Notes: generated by a model from the sequence alone, not told the origin. DNA of 64,000 bases from Symbiodinium natans (GCA_905221605.1 CAJNDS010002377.1:244501-308500); one strand, 5' to 3'. Positions 19,975 to 33,225 are shown, counted from the stretch's first letter. Translations and numbers: made by a program.

Positions 19975-20081
19975 AGTGCCCAAGCCCAACAAGAAGGAGG
20001 ACATCAGCTCCACAAACTCGCTCCGGTCGAACGTCTCCGAGTCATCCTCATCGAAGACCCCCAGGATGAAGCGGAGCTTCC
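19975..20081 (-). CDS. EF-hand exon
   Basis: Minus-strand frame reading RKLRFILGVFDEDDSETFDR followed by SEFVELMSSFLLGLGT. This is a canonical-looking EF-hand: entering helix, a 12-residue loop starting DEDDSETFDRSE with acidic ligands at 1, 3, 9 and 12, then an exiting helix. The frame opens after an AG at about 20082 and a GT donor follows GLGT at about 19974. EF-hands bind Ca2+; the host protein is unknown. It is upstream of, and on the same strand as, 17913-18542. Confidence 0.6.
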
Positions 20082-20099
20082 TTGAACGGCAATCGGGTG

Positions 20100-20132
20100 T
20101 AGGGTTTAGGCTTTAGGCTTTAGGGTTTAGGA
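20100..20132 (+). repeat. Degenerate TTTAGGG cluster upstream of the EF-hand exon
   Basis: About four TTTAGG(G/C) units within 20 bases of the exon's acceptor side. A G-run follows at 20160-20174. Confidence 0.85.
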
Positions 20133-20564
20133 ATAAACGTGCTTGCAGCAAACAAAGCCGGGGGGGGGGGGGGGTTGTTCACGCCTGTAAGCGCCTCTAT
20201 GCGTCTAATCCTGTGGCTATTTGAGGTACATGCGACCCTTCGACGCGTTTAGAGGCTTGGCGCGTTTAGGTGCCGACTGGCGAGAAGTGGTCCCGTTTTG
20301 CTCTGAAGCGGTTTATGGTCCTAATGCTTGTAAGGGAAGGCGTTAGGCTCTAAGTGGTAAACTTTTATGGTTTAGGGGTTGAGGTTTACTGCAAAGGCTC
20401 AAGGTTTGGGTTCAGGCTGTTTAGGGTTTTGAAGGAATGCCCAACCCTCCAACCCGAAAAACCCAAGCATGAACGCTGTCACAACTACTGTTGCTGCTGG
20501 ACATCCCACATGGCCATGCTTCACCTAAGCCCTAAGCTGCTCTCCATGATAATTCTCAGGGCGC

Positions 20565-20760
20565 TCAGGGAGTACTGCTAAAGTACTTGGCCTTGTGCAA
20601 GACTTGTCCAGCATCAACCGTAACCATCAGACCTGGTTGCTGCTTCTTCGCGATCTTGGTGGCCAGAAGGATGGCGGAGGTCAGAAACGCCCCTGGGCTG
20701 ATCCTCACCTCAAACGAACCCAAAAAACTCCGGTACGCTCGGGTTGTTGGGAGGGCGCAA
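20565..20760 (-). CDS. Exon-like fragment, possible C-terminal exon
   Basis: Minus-strand frame ending at a stop at 20565. Blocks GSFEVRISPGAFLTSAILLA, TKIAKKQQPGLMVTVDAGQV and LHKAKYF have natural-looking composition. No family recognised; 5' boundary estimated. Confidence 0.4.
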
Positions 20761-20959
20761 CAACAGGACTGGTTGCCACAGATAGATAGATTTAGATAGT
20801 CCTTGTCAGAGAAACCCAGCTCTTTCAAGACACTAAAAAAGAAGTGTCTCAATCAGAGAGCAGGGCCACAGTTGCCCTCGGGAAAAAAAAACAGAAAGCA
20901 TCCGCAGAGAGAGAGGGAGAGAGAGAAAGAGAAAAAAAACGACTGTAACAGAGAGAGGA

Positions 20960-20985
20960 AACACACACACACACACACACACACA

Positions 20986-21066
<81 letters not shown>
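20960..21066. repeat. Compound AC/GCAC/AGAC microsatellite
   Basis: (AC)n, then (GCAC)n, then (AGAC)n, each block contiguous, a sign of stepwise point mutation and expansion from one seed. Confidence 0.97.
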
Positions 21067-21070
<4 letters not shown>

Positions 21071-21402
21071 GCAAGGAAGGGCGAGAGCAGAACCAAATAA
21101 TAGCTGCTGTATTCAGCCTCCGTGTTTGCTGACTTTTGTCGGCTCTGTACGGACTGTTTTGTTGAACGTCCGTCACGATTTGCTGAATCCCACTCCTCTC
21201 CACCGTCAAACCTGAGTTCAAGCTTGAGCAATGATAATAAGTGAGCTCAAGTCACACTCTGGTACGCCATCGTGGACTTTGTCGCCTCGAGCCGGGAGTA
21301 TGACGGAGGATCGAAGATCTTGACCCACTGCAGGACTTTCCTTACTCTGATGCTGAGCTCGAGGAGTGATCCGGGTGCAATGGTTGGGTAAGGAACAGCT
21401 AC

Positions 21403-21675
21403 TCAGAAATACTTTGCATATAAATAGATTGCCACTCCAAGTTTCGCCATAGGAGCGGCGATGAAGTCTCGAAATTCAGAGGCATCCATCAGCTTGGGCG
21501 CACACCCGGGAATCCAGCCGCCGGCCCCCTGCCATCGATTAAAGAGATCGACCCAGTAGCCGATGGCGCGGTGTGATATGGAGGAACAAACCTCCGGGGG
21601 CGACTTGGACAGCACGGGAAGCCACAACTCCTCCATCCAATGGCAATCGGGCTCCTCATCAAGGATCTTGGCCAT
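21403..21675 (-). CDS. Exon-like fragment, unknown product
   Basis: Minus-strand frame with blocks MAKILDEEPDCHWMEELWLP, ISHRAIGYWVDLFNRWQGAG and KLMDASEFRDFIAAPMAKLG. DASEFRDFIAAP resembles the exiting half of an EF-hand. It could be the most upstream visible exon of the same minus-strand gene as 19975-20081 and 17913-18542; this joining is not shown by the sequence. Confidence 0.45.
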   Translation of the reverse strand: MAKILDEEPDCHWMEELWLPVLSKSPPEVCSSISHRAIGYWVDLFNRWQGAGGWIPGCAPKLMDASEFRDFIAAPMAKLGVAIYLYAKYF

Positions 21676-23667
21676 CAGGTCCGCAATGGAGTCTTCTCGA
21701 TGCCCTCACAATTGTTTTTTAATGTGCCCTTTCTAGCTTGCGCCACCCCACAAAAATCACCTCAACCACAGACAACATTTCATTCAATAGCATACGTGTG
21801 TTCAAATTGTTCTTTTGCTCAAAGGAGAAGCCTCGCGGCGAGGCCGGGGACGTACTTTCCTGGCTCAGCGCGGGACCTCTCCGACGGAAATCCCAGCGCT
21901 GAACTCCTGGCAGCCGATCTGACTTGGCTTTCTGAACCTCCTCTTCCTCAAGGCCCTTGCTGGCCGAGTCGTGCCCATCGTTCCTGTCCCTATATGGCCG
22001 AGCGGTTGCTGGCAAGACCAGAGTGTGGGAAGGCCGCTTCCTTGGCGACAAGGGAGCACTTCCCGGAGGTCGCTGTGGCGTTGGGGTCCCAGGATTTCCA
22101 GGATTCCTGGGGCTTCTGGGGCTCCCAAAACTCCCGAGGTTCCAGGACTGCGTGCCATCCTCAGCTCTCAGACTCTCAGAGAGGGGACTCTGAGAAGTTG
22201 AAGAGAACATGTGTGTGTGTGTGTGTTTTTTCGTCTCCCACTTTTTTGGAACTACAGGAAAGAAAAGGAGGACAAAAAGAAAGGGAGGAACAACAAAAAA
22301 AAAACGACAGCTATCTCCTAACTGACCATCCCCAGTCTCGCTGTGGAGGGCGCTGGGCTCCGAGGCTCGACGTGCCACCGACCTTCCTGCGGTTAACTTC
22401 TCAAGCTGCCAAGATTTCAGGTCCTCACTCGCCAGGCCAAGGTCGCTGAGTTTGCTGATGTCTCCGACCAGGCTTGAAATTGTCAGCTTGGATGGGCGAT
22501 TTCTTGCCCCTGCCTCCTGCGAATTGCTTTGGCAAGCTTTGCATGGGGTTTAGGCTGTATTCTGTCTACCTTAGTCCTGCCGCAACACTGGACACACCAA
22601 CGCAAGAATCTTTCCCACAGCTACTCAAATCTCCCGTGGCTGGCCTAAGTATACTAATTCATAGCTCGCACCTCGAATCAAATTTGTCACTCACACACGC
22701 TCTTATCTCCATTTGCCTCGTTTAACCTTGTACTTCAGTTCCGGCCTGCACAAAAATCCCGCTCTCCTCGCTCACTTGAGTTCAAAGAGGTTTAGAGTGA
22801 CGCTTCGGGCTTAAACTTACATGGGCGTGAACATGGAGATGCCAACACATCATGCGCCCAAAAAGTCTGTTGTTGGCCTTCCAACCCCCCCCCCCCCTTT
22901 ATCCGTGCAGCAATATGCATTTCAGCGACCTCAGACATCTCAAGCCCCGAGCACATAGAAGGAGGAACCCCCTCCCCCTCTCACCCGAAAGGGGGTGAGG
23001 TCGGCCTGCCCCTCGGGTTGTGGCTTGGGATCCCGACTAGAGAACCACTCTCACCAGAACATGCGGGGGAAGACTCCTCAGGGTTCAAAGACAAGTCCCA
23101 TTAGAGAATCCTCTGAGGAGAAATCGTAGCAGAGCAATCCTCCTCCTCGCGCTTCGGGCAAACAGCATCCGGCTTTCCTGCATCAAGCTTCTTGGCTCTC
23201 CAACCCGGCTCTTGCACTGCATTCGGTCTAGACATCAAGCTTCAAGAAGGTGCGCGGGGGAGGGGCGGGGGTCTGAACTTAATGTTGCTGTAGCTATTGC
23301 CAGTGTTTCCTTATCTTTGGCAAAGTTCAAGACACGTTCGTGTGACCTACGCAAGTCCTGTGACATTGGTACGCTGCAGGTAGTTCGGAATAGGTGTTGT
23401 CATCGTTGCACTCATCTGAACACGCACACAACGGCAAGACAAAACAACCACCGTGGCAGATCGTGTGCTGCACTTGTGGGCTCATGGGCTTATTGAAACT
23501 TCGGGTTGGTATGATGGGGTTACATCAGTTTAGAACGTCAGGCTTGTGAGCCAGCCACACACACCATGCGCGAGCGCAGCCCTTCCTCAACGCATCCGTG
23601 CTCTTCATCGTCAGTAGCCTTGCTTCTATATTAGCTCTATTGACCTAAGCCCCGACATGCAAACCCT
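21676..23667. other. No gene supported
   Basis: Frames of 200+ codons on both strands over 21640-22450 overlap each other, are Pro/Ser/Arg-rich and carry no motif. TG microsatellite at 22211-22227; C-run at 22886-22897. Confidence 0.45.
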
Positions 23668-23826
23668 CCAAGCTTGAAATTGAAGCCCTCGCAATCCAAC
23701 ACAATCAAGCAATCCCGAATCTTGCCTCAAACCCCGAGTCTCACTTGAAATGCGATATGCACAAGAGGGCTTGCCTTGCCATGCGCGCAGAAGTCTGACC
23801 ATGGTGCGGCAAGTCGAGTCAGACAA
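23668..23826. repeat. Dispersed repeat, copy 1
   Basis: About 160 bp starting CCAAGCTTGAAATT and ending near GTGCGGCAAGT(C/T)GAGTCA; recurs in the same orientation at 40681-40840 with roughly 80-85% similarity by eye. Confidence 0.85.
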
Positions 23827-23999
23827 CAGCTGCGGGCTTCGTTTCGTCTTGCTGTTACGATTGCTAAGAGTATGGCTCAAGCTATTGGGGCCCTTAAGAG
23901 GAACTGGCCCGCGCTCCTTTGGGAGGCCTCCGCCATTCTTCCTTTAACTCACGTTACGGCTAAAGGGCTGACCCTGCGCCCCATGCCATGATGGCGACG

Positions 24000-24205
24000 G
24001 CAGCAAAGTCACCCAGAGGGCCCACCTCTCCCCGCCCCAAAGGGGTTGCTCCAGCCCTGCCAGGATGGTGGTCCCTGAATAGTTCCGCTGCTGACCCATG
24101 CTTGCGGGGCAGTTGTATCTTTCAAAAACAAACTCGGAGTTTGGATAATCCTTCTCGGCCTCTCCGACCAGCATCTGGCTTCCTTCCCTTCGAACCTTCC
24201 CCCGC
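24000..24205 (-). CDS. Possible exon, unknown product
   Basis: Minus-strand frame with blocks QMLVGEAEKDYPNSEFVFER and YNCPASMGQQRNYSGTTILA. The composition looks natural, but no motif is recognised and no splice partners were found. Confidence 0.3.
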
Positions 24206-27200
24206 GCCACAACAACCGAACCTACCCTGGACGCTCCTGGGTAACCCAGTGGGAAAAATTAGACGCGACATGTTATTAATGATCCCAGAAACTTTTACTT
24301 ATGTTCTACTAGGAACCCAGAAACAAAGAGGCAAAAGAGGACACCATTAAAGAACCTACCTCACAGTGGGGCCTCAAGAGTTGAATACTTGGAATCGAGT
24401 TTCGGGGTCTTTGAAAGCCCTAAACCCTAAACCCCCAATTGAACCCTTAAACCCTAAACCCTTCAGGAGCCCACAGGAAGAGGAATGCAACTGAGTGCTG
24501 GCCCCCCGCCATGCCCAGGTTGGAGTGTCATCAGACCAGCGCTCGATGTTTTTTGTGGTCAATGTCGGTTTAGGGCTTAGGGCAGAGGGTTTAGGGAATA
24601 GGGTTGAGGGAACAAGCTTTAGGGTATAAGGTTTAGGGTTTAGGGAAAAGGTTTTTGGGCTTAGAGATTAAGGCCCCCGATTAAGGCCCCCTGTTGGGGA
24701 GAGCCGTCTGAAAAGCGTGGAGTTACGACTAGATTTCAGGGTGGAGGGTATAATATGTTGCGGTTCAGGGCTTCAGGGTCTGGATAGCTAACGGGGTATC
24801 CTTGACTTTGATGCGGCTGCCTATCAACGCGTGCACAAGCCACCGTAAGGCCCTATGTTACCCTCTGCACACTCTGATTTGGACCCTTCCCTTGGACTGA
24901 CGGAGGCTTTAGCATTCGAGTTCCAGGAACCGCACAATGTCCCCTCCCCAAGGAAAAAGCATGTAAATGTCGATTTGCAGAGAAGACTGCTGTAATGTGT
25001 ACCTACGTGATCATCAACTAAAGCTCCAGGGTTTCTTCGGCAATCTTCTGAACAGCCGCTGATTTTCCTTGGACGCTCCTCGCCGATCTTTCCCCACGCC
25101 GCGCAGACTCGAATTCGATTGAACGAGGGCATAGGTCTCTGCGGGCCTCTGGGAGCAGGCATAAAGCCAAAATCGGGTCTGGCTAGACTACTGGTGTATG
25201 GTTTGGAAAGCGCTTTCACGATTGCGAACTGTTGACTACTGTCTCGACCACAAACTAAGTTAAACTAAGCACAGATACGCGTCGAGCCCTTGTATCTTGC
25301 AATTATACAAGGGTTATTCTGCCTATCTGTACAACCAAGCCTACATGGCCGAAACGGAACAACATAGTTGATATGCTGAAGCTGGATGGTAGCCAAAGTG
25401 CTGGAGTTCATGGCTCGGGACAAACATGCTGAACCCGTAGCATAATAGGGACAACAGGACTGATAACTAGAGGCGGAGGGCGCAGGACCAACACAACGAG
25501 TAAGACTAGTCCTTAGGTTTCTGTTTAGAAGGGTTTTACGAACCATAGCTGCCTTGATGAGAACTCAGTGTCTGTCCTCGATACCGAAAGATACCAATTA
25601 AGGAAGACGTAAGCCAGGAAGACCCGCCTGTCCTTTTCGGGTTTCCTGGTTGAGCTGCGGCTTCGTGCTGTTGTGTTCAAGGTTTTGGGGCTTGGGGGTT
25701 TTGGGTTTGATTTGGGAATTTGGGGTTCAATTGGGGTTTGACGGCCTTCGCCGCTTCGGCTTGACGATGCTGCAATCCCAGACCGCCCGGGGCCCGCGTG
25801 CATCCTGCAGCCTACATCCACTCCTGACCTAGGCTTTATAGGTTCTGGGGTTGAGCTTCATGAAGTCTTGGGCTTCAGGCCCGAAGCTGTTCTCGAAGTT
25901 CGGGAAGTAGGTCTCTCGGTTAAGGGTTTAGGGTTGGGGGTGGTGGGCATCTGCAGAAGGTTTACCTAGACCTTCCATTCTAGGCTGCGTCTTGGGTGGA
26001 GAAGGCAACAGGAACAAGAGGGTAGGCTAAGTACAGACCCACCAACTGCGAATAAGCCCAGAAATGAAAGAGGCTTTGCCAGCTTGCAATAAAGGCTGAT
26101 GCCATCTGCTGCTAGAACGAATCCCATCGCGAGACGAAGATGGCCTCGTAGCTGTGAGAACATGCCCGTGCCTGTGTAAGACCGCCAAACCCTGGAGTTT
26201 GTTCATCTTCGCAGCATACCCGTGAGAAATGTGAACTAAGCTCTAGATGCTTCTCTCTTTACAAAGCACCTTGGAACACGGAGAAATCGTGGCACTTGTG
26301 TGGCTGTGCAAAGTGCCCAGCCGCCGGATTGGGAGTCTTCTGACAAAAGTCAACTTTACAAATACTCAATCGAAGTTGATCTCGGCAACATGCTTCACCC
26401 ATTGGTGTACTGTTGTACACCTGGCAAACGAGAATGCTGCACCTGAATGTCGTGGATCTTAATTTGCATGGCTGGGATTGCGGCTCTGTTCAGAAAGAGC
26501 CACGGTCGATCAGTGACTTCGTTGAGATCGGTATGGAGCTCGTGTATCGCTCTTTTGACCTGATACAAGGGGCTTCGAGTTTACATTGATTTCTAGTTGT
26601 GATGTTTTAGGCAGCCTTCTGCTTCGAGGGCCTGTCTTTGAGTGCAGCCTTACAGATTAGCACAATCTGCCTCAACACCTGTAACATGATTCTTGATGAT
26701 GGTTTCCAGCGTTGGTACCTCTCTGAAGGCCTTAATGGGTTCGTTGTGGGTGCTGGGCCTTATGCCCCGACCCCACCCCCCCCCCCCCACCCCCAAACAA
26801 ACAGATCATACGGGTTTCAGGAGGTACTACGTAAACTCATTGACATAATAGCCTTGAGACTCGCGATGCTTCACTTGTCAACTCTCAGTCTCAGTGCCTG
26901 GGACCTGAAATACGCTGAGACTACAAAGCCACCGTGCAAACCTGTGAACACATCTGCCTAACCCTACAACACAAGCCCCGCCCCTCACAAAACAAATGTT
27001 CAACAAGCTCTTGCCTGAAACCCTGAAAACCCATACGCCCCCACTTTAAAGCGAAACCAAGAATACACATTCAAAACAGCAAACACAGAGTCATCACAAA
27101 CACTGAGACCAACCACGAATTCTTCAAAAAACAAAGAGCATCCAATCCATCGTGTTGAACATCGACCTCCGAAAGGGTAGAAAAGACTCTGCACCGCAAG

Positions 27201-27709
27201 GCCTTGGGCCATGGGTCGCGGTGGGTTTAGGCTTTGGAGCTTGGTGTATTCTTCCGACCCCAGCATTAAGTCAGCGACGGAACGGATTCAATCCCAACTA
27301 TGCCCAGAACTTAATTTCTAAGCCGCCGTCCTTTAACTCCTAAGCATAAACTAGGCAAACCCGGCGCCCGAGAAACCAAACATCTTACAGCCTTACATAA
27401 AGCCACAAAACGCCAAAGCTGAGAGCCCCTAAGCAAAACCACAAAGCCCGAACGCCCTAAACCCTGAAGCCTAAACCCAAAACACACAACCACAAAACCT
27501 TGCAAAAGACCTCTATAACCCTTGTTCAAAAGAAAGTGTAGCACGCAATAAAGCCCTCCAGATACCCATACAACACCGTGTAACCCGCAACAAAGCCAAC
27601 AAAAACGACCTTTGTAAATCTCTGCTTCTGGGGCTCCGGGCCACCCGGCCAAAATGGGGGTGGTGGAGGTGGGGTAGGAGAGGGTGGAGGCGGTGGTGGA
27701 CCTCCAGGG
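24206..27709. other. Gene-poor stretch with scattered telomere-like motifs
   Basis: CCCTAAA remnants at 24419-24465, TTTAGGG-like motifs at 24567-24640 and 25920-25935. C-run near 26776-26793. Many short frames, none supported. Confidence 0.5.
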
Positions 27710-28190
27710 CGTTTTCTAAAACCTACCGACTTGCCGGAGAGATAGAGTATGGGAAACGCGTGTTTCAGCACAGAATCTGCTTCTTGTATGATGGCTGCTC
27801 TATACTCTACAGTAGAACTGGCTTTCTACATTGTACGGTTCGGCGGGACTACTAAGTACAGAAGACGCGTGATTCTATACTGTAGGACCCCCCTGTTCTT
27901 ATACTGAACGACAAAACCGAGATTGTGGTACAGAAATTGCTTGCTTCGGTATAGAACAGGCTTTGTTTATTGTGATTCTATACGGAGATACCTTCTCTAC
28001 ATTGCACGACTCGCCGGCGATGTTAAATATAGAAAACGCTTGCTTCAGCACAGAGCTTGCTTGGCGTGCTGTGTATGATGATTCTATACTAAAGCGTGCT
28101 TTTGCTGTACTTCACGACCCGCCGGAGACATTGAGCATAGAAAGCGCATGTGTCAGTATAGAGTCTGCTTCTTGTATGATGTCGCCGGAA
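27710..28190. repeat. Degenerate satellite, unit about 100-130 bp, about four copies
   Basis: Recurring blocks: GCCGGAGA(G/C)AT, GAAA(A/G)CGC(G/A)TGT(T/G)TCAG(C/T)A, CAGAATCTGCTTCTTGTATGATG-like and GATTCTATAC. Spacing varies and copies are diverged. Ends in a short (ATG)n at 28207-28226. Confidence 0.7.
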
Positions 28191-28226
28191 GTTGATTTGT
28201 ATGGTGTATGATGATGATGATGATGA

Positions 28227-31200
28227 TTCTTTGCGGAAGAACTCCTTTCCTTGAGGGCTTAGGGTTCATGGTTGGGGTTTTGGGGTTTGAGAGTTTAGGG
28301 CTTAGGGTTGAGGATGTAGGATGTATGAAAGCTGAAACGGAAGTCCAAACTCGTTTCAACCCTACTTGGGGAGGGCGGGGATGCTCGAAGTGATCATGAT
28401 TGTTGAACCGTGGAACTCATGGTCTTGGTTTAGGTTTAAGCCTTATGTGCAGGATTGTCTCCAGCCCCGGGGTGGCAGCAGTCCCGTGTGCGGGTACTCA
28501 TTGGATTAGATGTCGGGTGAATATTGCGACCAGGTTTCCGACTAAGGTTTTGGGACCAGGGCAACCATTCATGCTACTCCAGGGTTGCTGTTTCCACTTC
28601 GACTTCGACTTCTACCCCTCCACTTCTCCACCCCTCCTCCAGATCCTGCTCCTGCTACTGGCTACGACGACGACCACCACCACCACCACCATTTCAGGTC
28701 TAGGATTTTGGGCTTAGGGCACGGAGTACTGGTTGCAGGATTGACTTCAATGCTGGATGCCGATTTCGTGATACGGCAGGCACATCTGAAAGACACATCC
28801 GATGAACCGATGATTGTGCATCGGAGCTTCTTTTGTGTGTGTGTGTGCGTGTCTGTGCTTTAAGGGCTTTGCTTTGGGATATGTAAAGTTTTAGGGTTCG
28901 TGGTTGCCTCTGTTGCTTGAAAAAACTAAAGGCCTTGATGCTTAGTTTACCACTTGGAGTTTCAACCATACTTTCATTGGGTATTGGGGATACGAGACTA
29001 AACCTTTAAGTAAGCCGCAGACCCCGGAATCCGAAAATCAGAAACCTTACTGTCCTTTCTCTAAACAATAAACAAGTATTGCTTTACAGAATCTCAAGCC
29101 CCAAAACACGCCCTTGGAAGCAAAGCCCTTGCGACACCCTTACGAAGCCTGCCTAAAGTTTCGATCAAGCCCTAAAGCAGCCCCTACTAAGCTTTTGTGC
29201 AAGCCCTTACAATGCCCTTACAAGACCCCCGCAACCGCAAGGGTTCAACCGAGGCCGCAGCGGAAAGTCCGCACCCGGGGGATCTGGGCTTTAGGGTTCA
29301 GGGTTTCGGTTTCAGGGTTAGAGTTTTGAGCTTAGGGCTTCGGAAAGCCCGAAACTTCGAAAAACAATTTTGAGCCCCAGCGCCATGCCGTTCGGTACGT
29401 GCGTTTGGGGATTGAGGAAGCTTACGGCTTCAGCGTGCCAAGGATTCAGCTTTGGGCGTTGAGGGTCTTTGGGATTTTAGGGTTCAGGGTTAGAGAATTT
29501 TCGGTTAAGGGCTTCAGGGGGAGAGATTCGAGTTACGATCTGCTTTCAAAGCTTTGGGCCTTTAGTGCGTGCTTTGTACAAAACTTCTCAGGCGTTGGCC
29601 CCACGGACAGAGGCGATATCCATGAATCAAGGAATTCGGAATACACCTTCAGTCATACCTGAAAGGCCTGTCAGAATTCAGCACTGCTTTGCGCTCGCCG
29701 GGAGACTACCCCATGCAGCCCTCATGGTCATAAACAACCTATAGGACCTTTGCAAAATCAGACACTTTAGACCTTCGACCCTATCTAACCCCTGCACCTA
29801 GGACCTTGAACAGTCCCTGTTATACTAATCCTGGTGGCGACTTTAAAGCTCGTATAAGACCCTCATTGAACTATTGTGTTACATGAACCCTTGGAGATAT
29901 ATGCTACCCGAGTACAAAACAAATAATTCCTACTCGGAGCATTGAAGAAACCCAAGAAACCTTTAAGGATATACATGTATACAGCCTTTGATAGGCAGAC
30001 AGAGGAGGGCATGGAGGTTGCAGATATGTGGGGCTTTTAGGCTCCAAAGAATCCCAGACCCCGAATGCCTCCTCCGATTCCTCCTTTGGAGCGTCGCTCT
30101 TCTTCGCCTTGTCAGGCATCGAGGAGGGACATGGACATAGTCAATCATATCCCGGACTCCCAGTCGACTCCAAGAGGAAATTTGCCCAACTTCTCCAAGC
30201 TAACATGGGGGCCTGGATCGTTGGAATAGTGTATACTGTACTTACAATAATGAACCTTAGTGAAGCTTCTACATTAGACATGCCCCCGTAAACGGATGTG
30301 TTGCTTTAGGGCCCTGTAGACATTCACGCGCAAACCGATTCACATCTCGTCTCTTGTAGCTTGCCAAGCCCTGAAGACTCTCGGAACATGTAGCTTCTTG
30401 ACATATCTTGGACGTGGCAACATAAAGCGACATCCTGATTATCTCCTACGAGTACGAAGCCTAAAAACTGTAGCGACGACCCTGAGCAATGTGATGCACC
30501 CTAAACCTCGAAGTACACCCTGTTCCTGCGCAAACCCTGAGCCTCCTAAAACCTAATACCCAAGCGGCGTGACACATCCTTTGACAGAGGACGTCGGGGC
30601 GGGATGCTGAGGAAAGTGTGATCTTCCACTGTGCGAGGCGTCAAGGAGGAATGCTCCGTTAGAGCCAGGTTGACTGGACAAGACATGCGGGAACCATAGC
30701 GAACCGTAACCGCTGTGAGTGGAAAGCTACCAATCCGCCAAGTATTTCCCGTCCGGGGCCTTCTTGCCCTGTACACGGAAGCCACTGCATGGTTACTAGG
30801 CATTCTTACGGAATCATGGCTTCCTGAAAAAATCTCGGAATCGTGTTATCAGACCTCCCCGATGCATATTCAACACCCCACCTTGAGCAACGCCAGGTTG
30901 GCCTGGTGGCCAGCAACGGCGAATCGACTAGATGTTTATGAAACCTTACTTGTGGTTTCAGCGGTGAGGCGCAAATTAAGAAGCAGCAAAGGATCATCTC
31001 TTCAAAGATGGAATGGCCTAGCTTGCAAATCAAACTCAAGCTTCGTGCCGTTTGCACCACGCCACAACATAATCTTCGAGCGAGTTACAATATCTGATTT
31101 GTAAAGAAGAAGGACTGCAGCTACAAAAGCCGCAAGAGGTTGGGACCAAGCTTCTCAAGCCAAAGGAGGTTTTGGGCCGACAACCCTCAATGAAGGGTCC

Positions 31201-32831
31201 CCTCAAGCCCCACCAGAGACGGTCATATACCCGTGACATCCCCAATAGGGAAGAGTAAGGACAACTCCGTTCGAGGACAATCGAAGTAAAATATGACATC
31301 TTGACCACTGATGAAATCTTGCATCTTGAAGTGTTCAACAAGGAGGCAGATGGGATCGGTAGACGATGTTGCTCGGCTTCGAACGATGTAAAGTAACTTC
31401 GGGGCGTCACACGCATTGATCCTGTGAGGAAGGATGTAATGTCTACAATAATGTCTAAGTCTGACACGTACTGCAAACCATGTCTGCTGTTGGTGAAATA
31501 AATTACCCGTAGCGAAAGGCTGCTTTGGTGGATACGGAAAATGCCCAAATCCCCGATTGCACGACACGTACTTGGGAACCGCAAAAATGAGAAGCAATGA
31601 AGGCGGAAGTACTAATTATGTGCAACATGCGGTGCCTGTGAGCCAAGGCACCCGGAGAATGCCTTTGTAATCCGCCAAATGTTTCCCGGGCGTCTCCAAA
31701 AACCCATTCCAAGACAACAACCAATGCTGCCTTTAACTCCACCCCCTGAATCCCCTGAAGCCTGTTGCTCGTCTCGGGTCCTTCTAGGCTGGGCCAACTT
31801 GACGAAGAAAGAATACAACGGTTGACAAAGTGTTTGGTAGTGTGACATGGTGGGGGGCTGTGACATGGTGAGCTCTAAAACGGGGTATCTTAGGGACAAC
31901 GAAAGTGTATGCCAAGAATTTCTATGGGATTGGGCTGTTAATCAAGTTCAAGCTCCGTTTTCTGAGCCCTCGGCCATCAGGCGCTGGGACAAGCGACGCA
32001 CTGTATCGCTGTCGTTGCCGGCCAAAAAAGTGCGCGCGTGCCGGAGCAACCTGTCCTGGGCGAACACAAATTCTGGGGGGCTTTAGGGCGGATTGATCGG
32101 ATGGTAGTTCGGGAGCCCATGATCACAATTCCCATGAACAGACATATGGTCATTACATCAGTGACACGGTAACATATCAACTTGTGGGTGCTGTTCATGA
32201 CTCAATGAGTTCGAATTCAGCAAGCGGCAGTACTTGAATGGCGCAGGTCTCGTATGAGCGCGAATTCAGAGTTAAGTCCCAGGCGTTCTATGGGAGTCCT
32301 GTAGGAGTCCTAGGTCCTAAGGCCCGTCCGCAGAGATATAGAGCTGCTGACATTCTCAACATCCAACTATCTGAGCACTAAAGATATGCTCAAGCAGCTC
32401 TTCCGCTGTGCTGCTCCCGCTACTGCTTTCTGCAACCCAACTCCTGCAAGCCCGGGCGAAGCCAACCCTCCAATGCCGCGATGTGCAACCTAAGCCCAGG
32501 CCAAGGATCTGCATGGCAGACGAGCATGGCCTCGACGTGTTTGCGAATCCCCTATTGTGAAATGAGGACGGTTTGTAAGTATGCAGGAGACCCGAAAAGG
32601 CCACGCAGGTAGTACAAATACTTGTTCAAATCCTCCCACGTTCACTGTTTCAGGTTTTTGCGAGAATTCAGGATGCTTTAAGCCAATGGGCCGTAAGACC
32701 TAAGAACAACCGAGAATTCAATCCCCTTGCTGATGGATCATGTGTCGCAGGGCGGGCACCGGTACGAGTAATACAGGAGCTGGGGGAGCAGCAGAGGGAG
32801 TTGGCGTCGTAGTAGGAGGTAGTGGCGGTGC
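28227..32831. other. Gene-poor stretch, no gene supported
   Basis: Telomere-like remnants near 28257-28310 and 29286-29340. Microsatellites: CCACCA near 28675-28690 and TG near 28834-28850. Frames of up to 182 codons at 31036-31584 have no motif. I see nothing else. Confidence 0.5.

Positions 32832-32890
<59 letters not shown>
32832..32890. repeat. (AGT)n microsatellite
   Basis: About 20 AGT units; gives poly-Ser or poly-Thr in shadow frames. Confidence 0.97.
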
Positions 32891-32891
<1 letters not shown>

Positions 32892-33059
32892 GAGGAGAAG
32901 AGTCAAGCGGGCCTGCCAAGATCTAGACCGTAGCTACGTAGTAGCGGAATTGGAATTGATGGCTGAAGGCACCGGAATTCAGGGTTAAAGAGGTTTTGGG
33001 CATTGTAGTTTGAGGCTTGAGGCTGCAGAGCTTTTCGGCCCTACGGTACTTAGCACCCA

Positions 33060-33225
33060 TCAATATGACGAGGACATCGTCACCTTCACGTATCACCCAG
33101 ATGACGTGCACTTCGCCACCATCGACATGATTACCACATAGTCACCTTCATGCATCCCCTCTCATGACGTCCACTTCACTCCGCCACCATCTACATGACC
33201 ACCACATCGCCACACTCATGCATGA
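33060..33225. repeat. Imperfect tandem duplication, about 70-80 bp unit
   Basis: Two to three copies of a unit carrying TCACCTTCA(C/T)G(T/C)AT, (A)TGACGT(G/C)CACTTC and GCCACCATC(G/T)ACATGA. Confidence 0.65.

Noticed and set aside
21640-22449. 269-codon plus frame and 219-codon minus frame
   Set aside because: Overlap on opposite strands, biased Pro/Ser/Arg composition and a simple-repeat stretch; no motif favours either.
31036-31584. 182-codon minus-strand frame
   Set aside because: No recognisable domain, Ser/Arg/Leu-rich, and no splice signals placed sensibly; treated as chance.
32600-32645. tRNA-like GTTCAAATCC motif
   Set aside because: No matching acceptor stem, D-arm or anticodon arm could be built around it.
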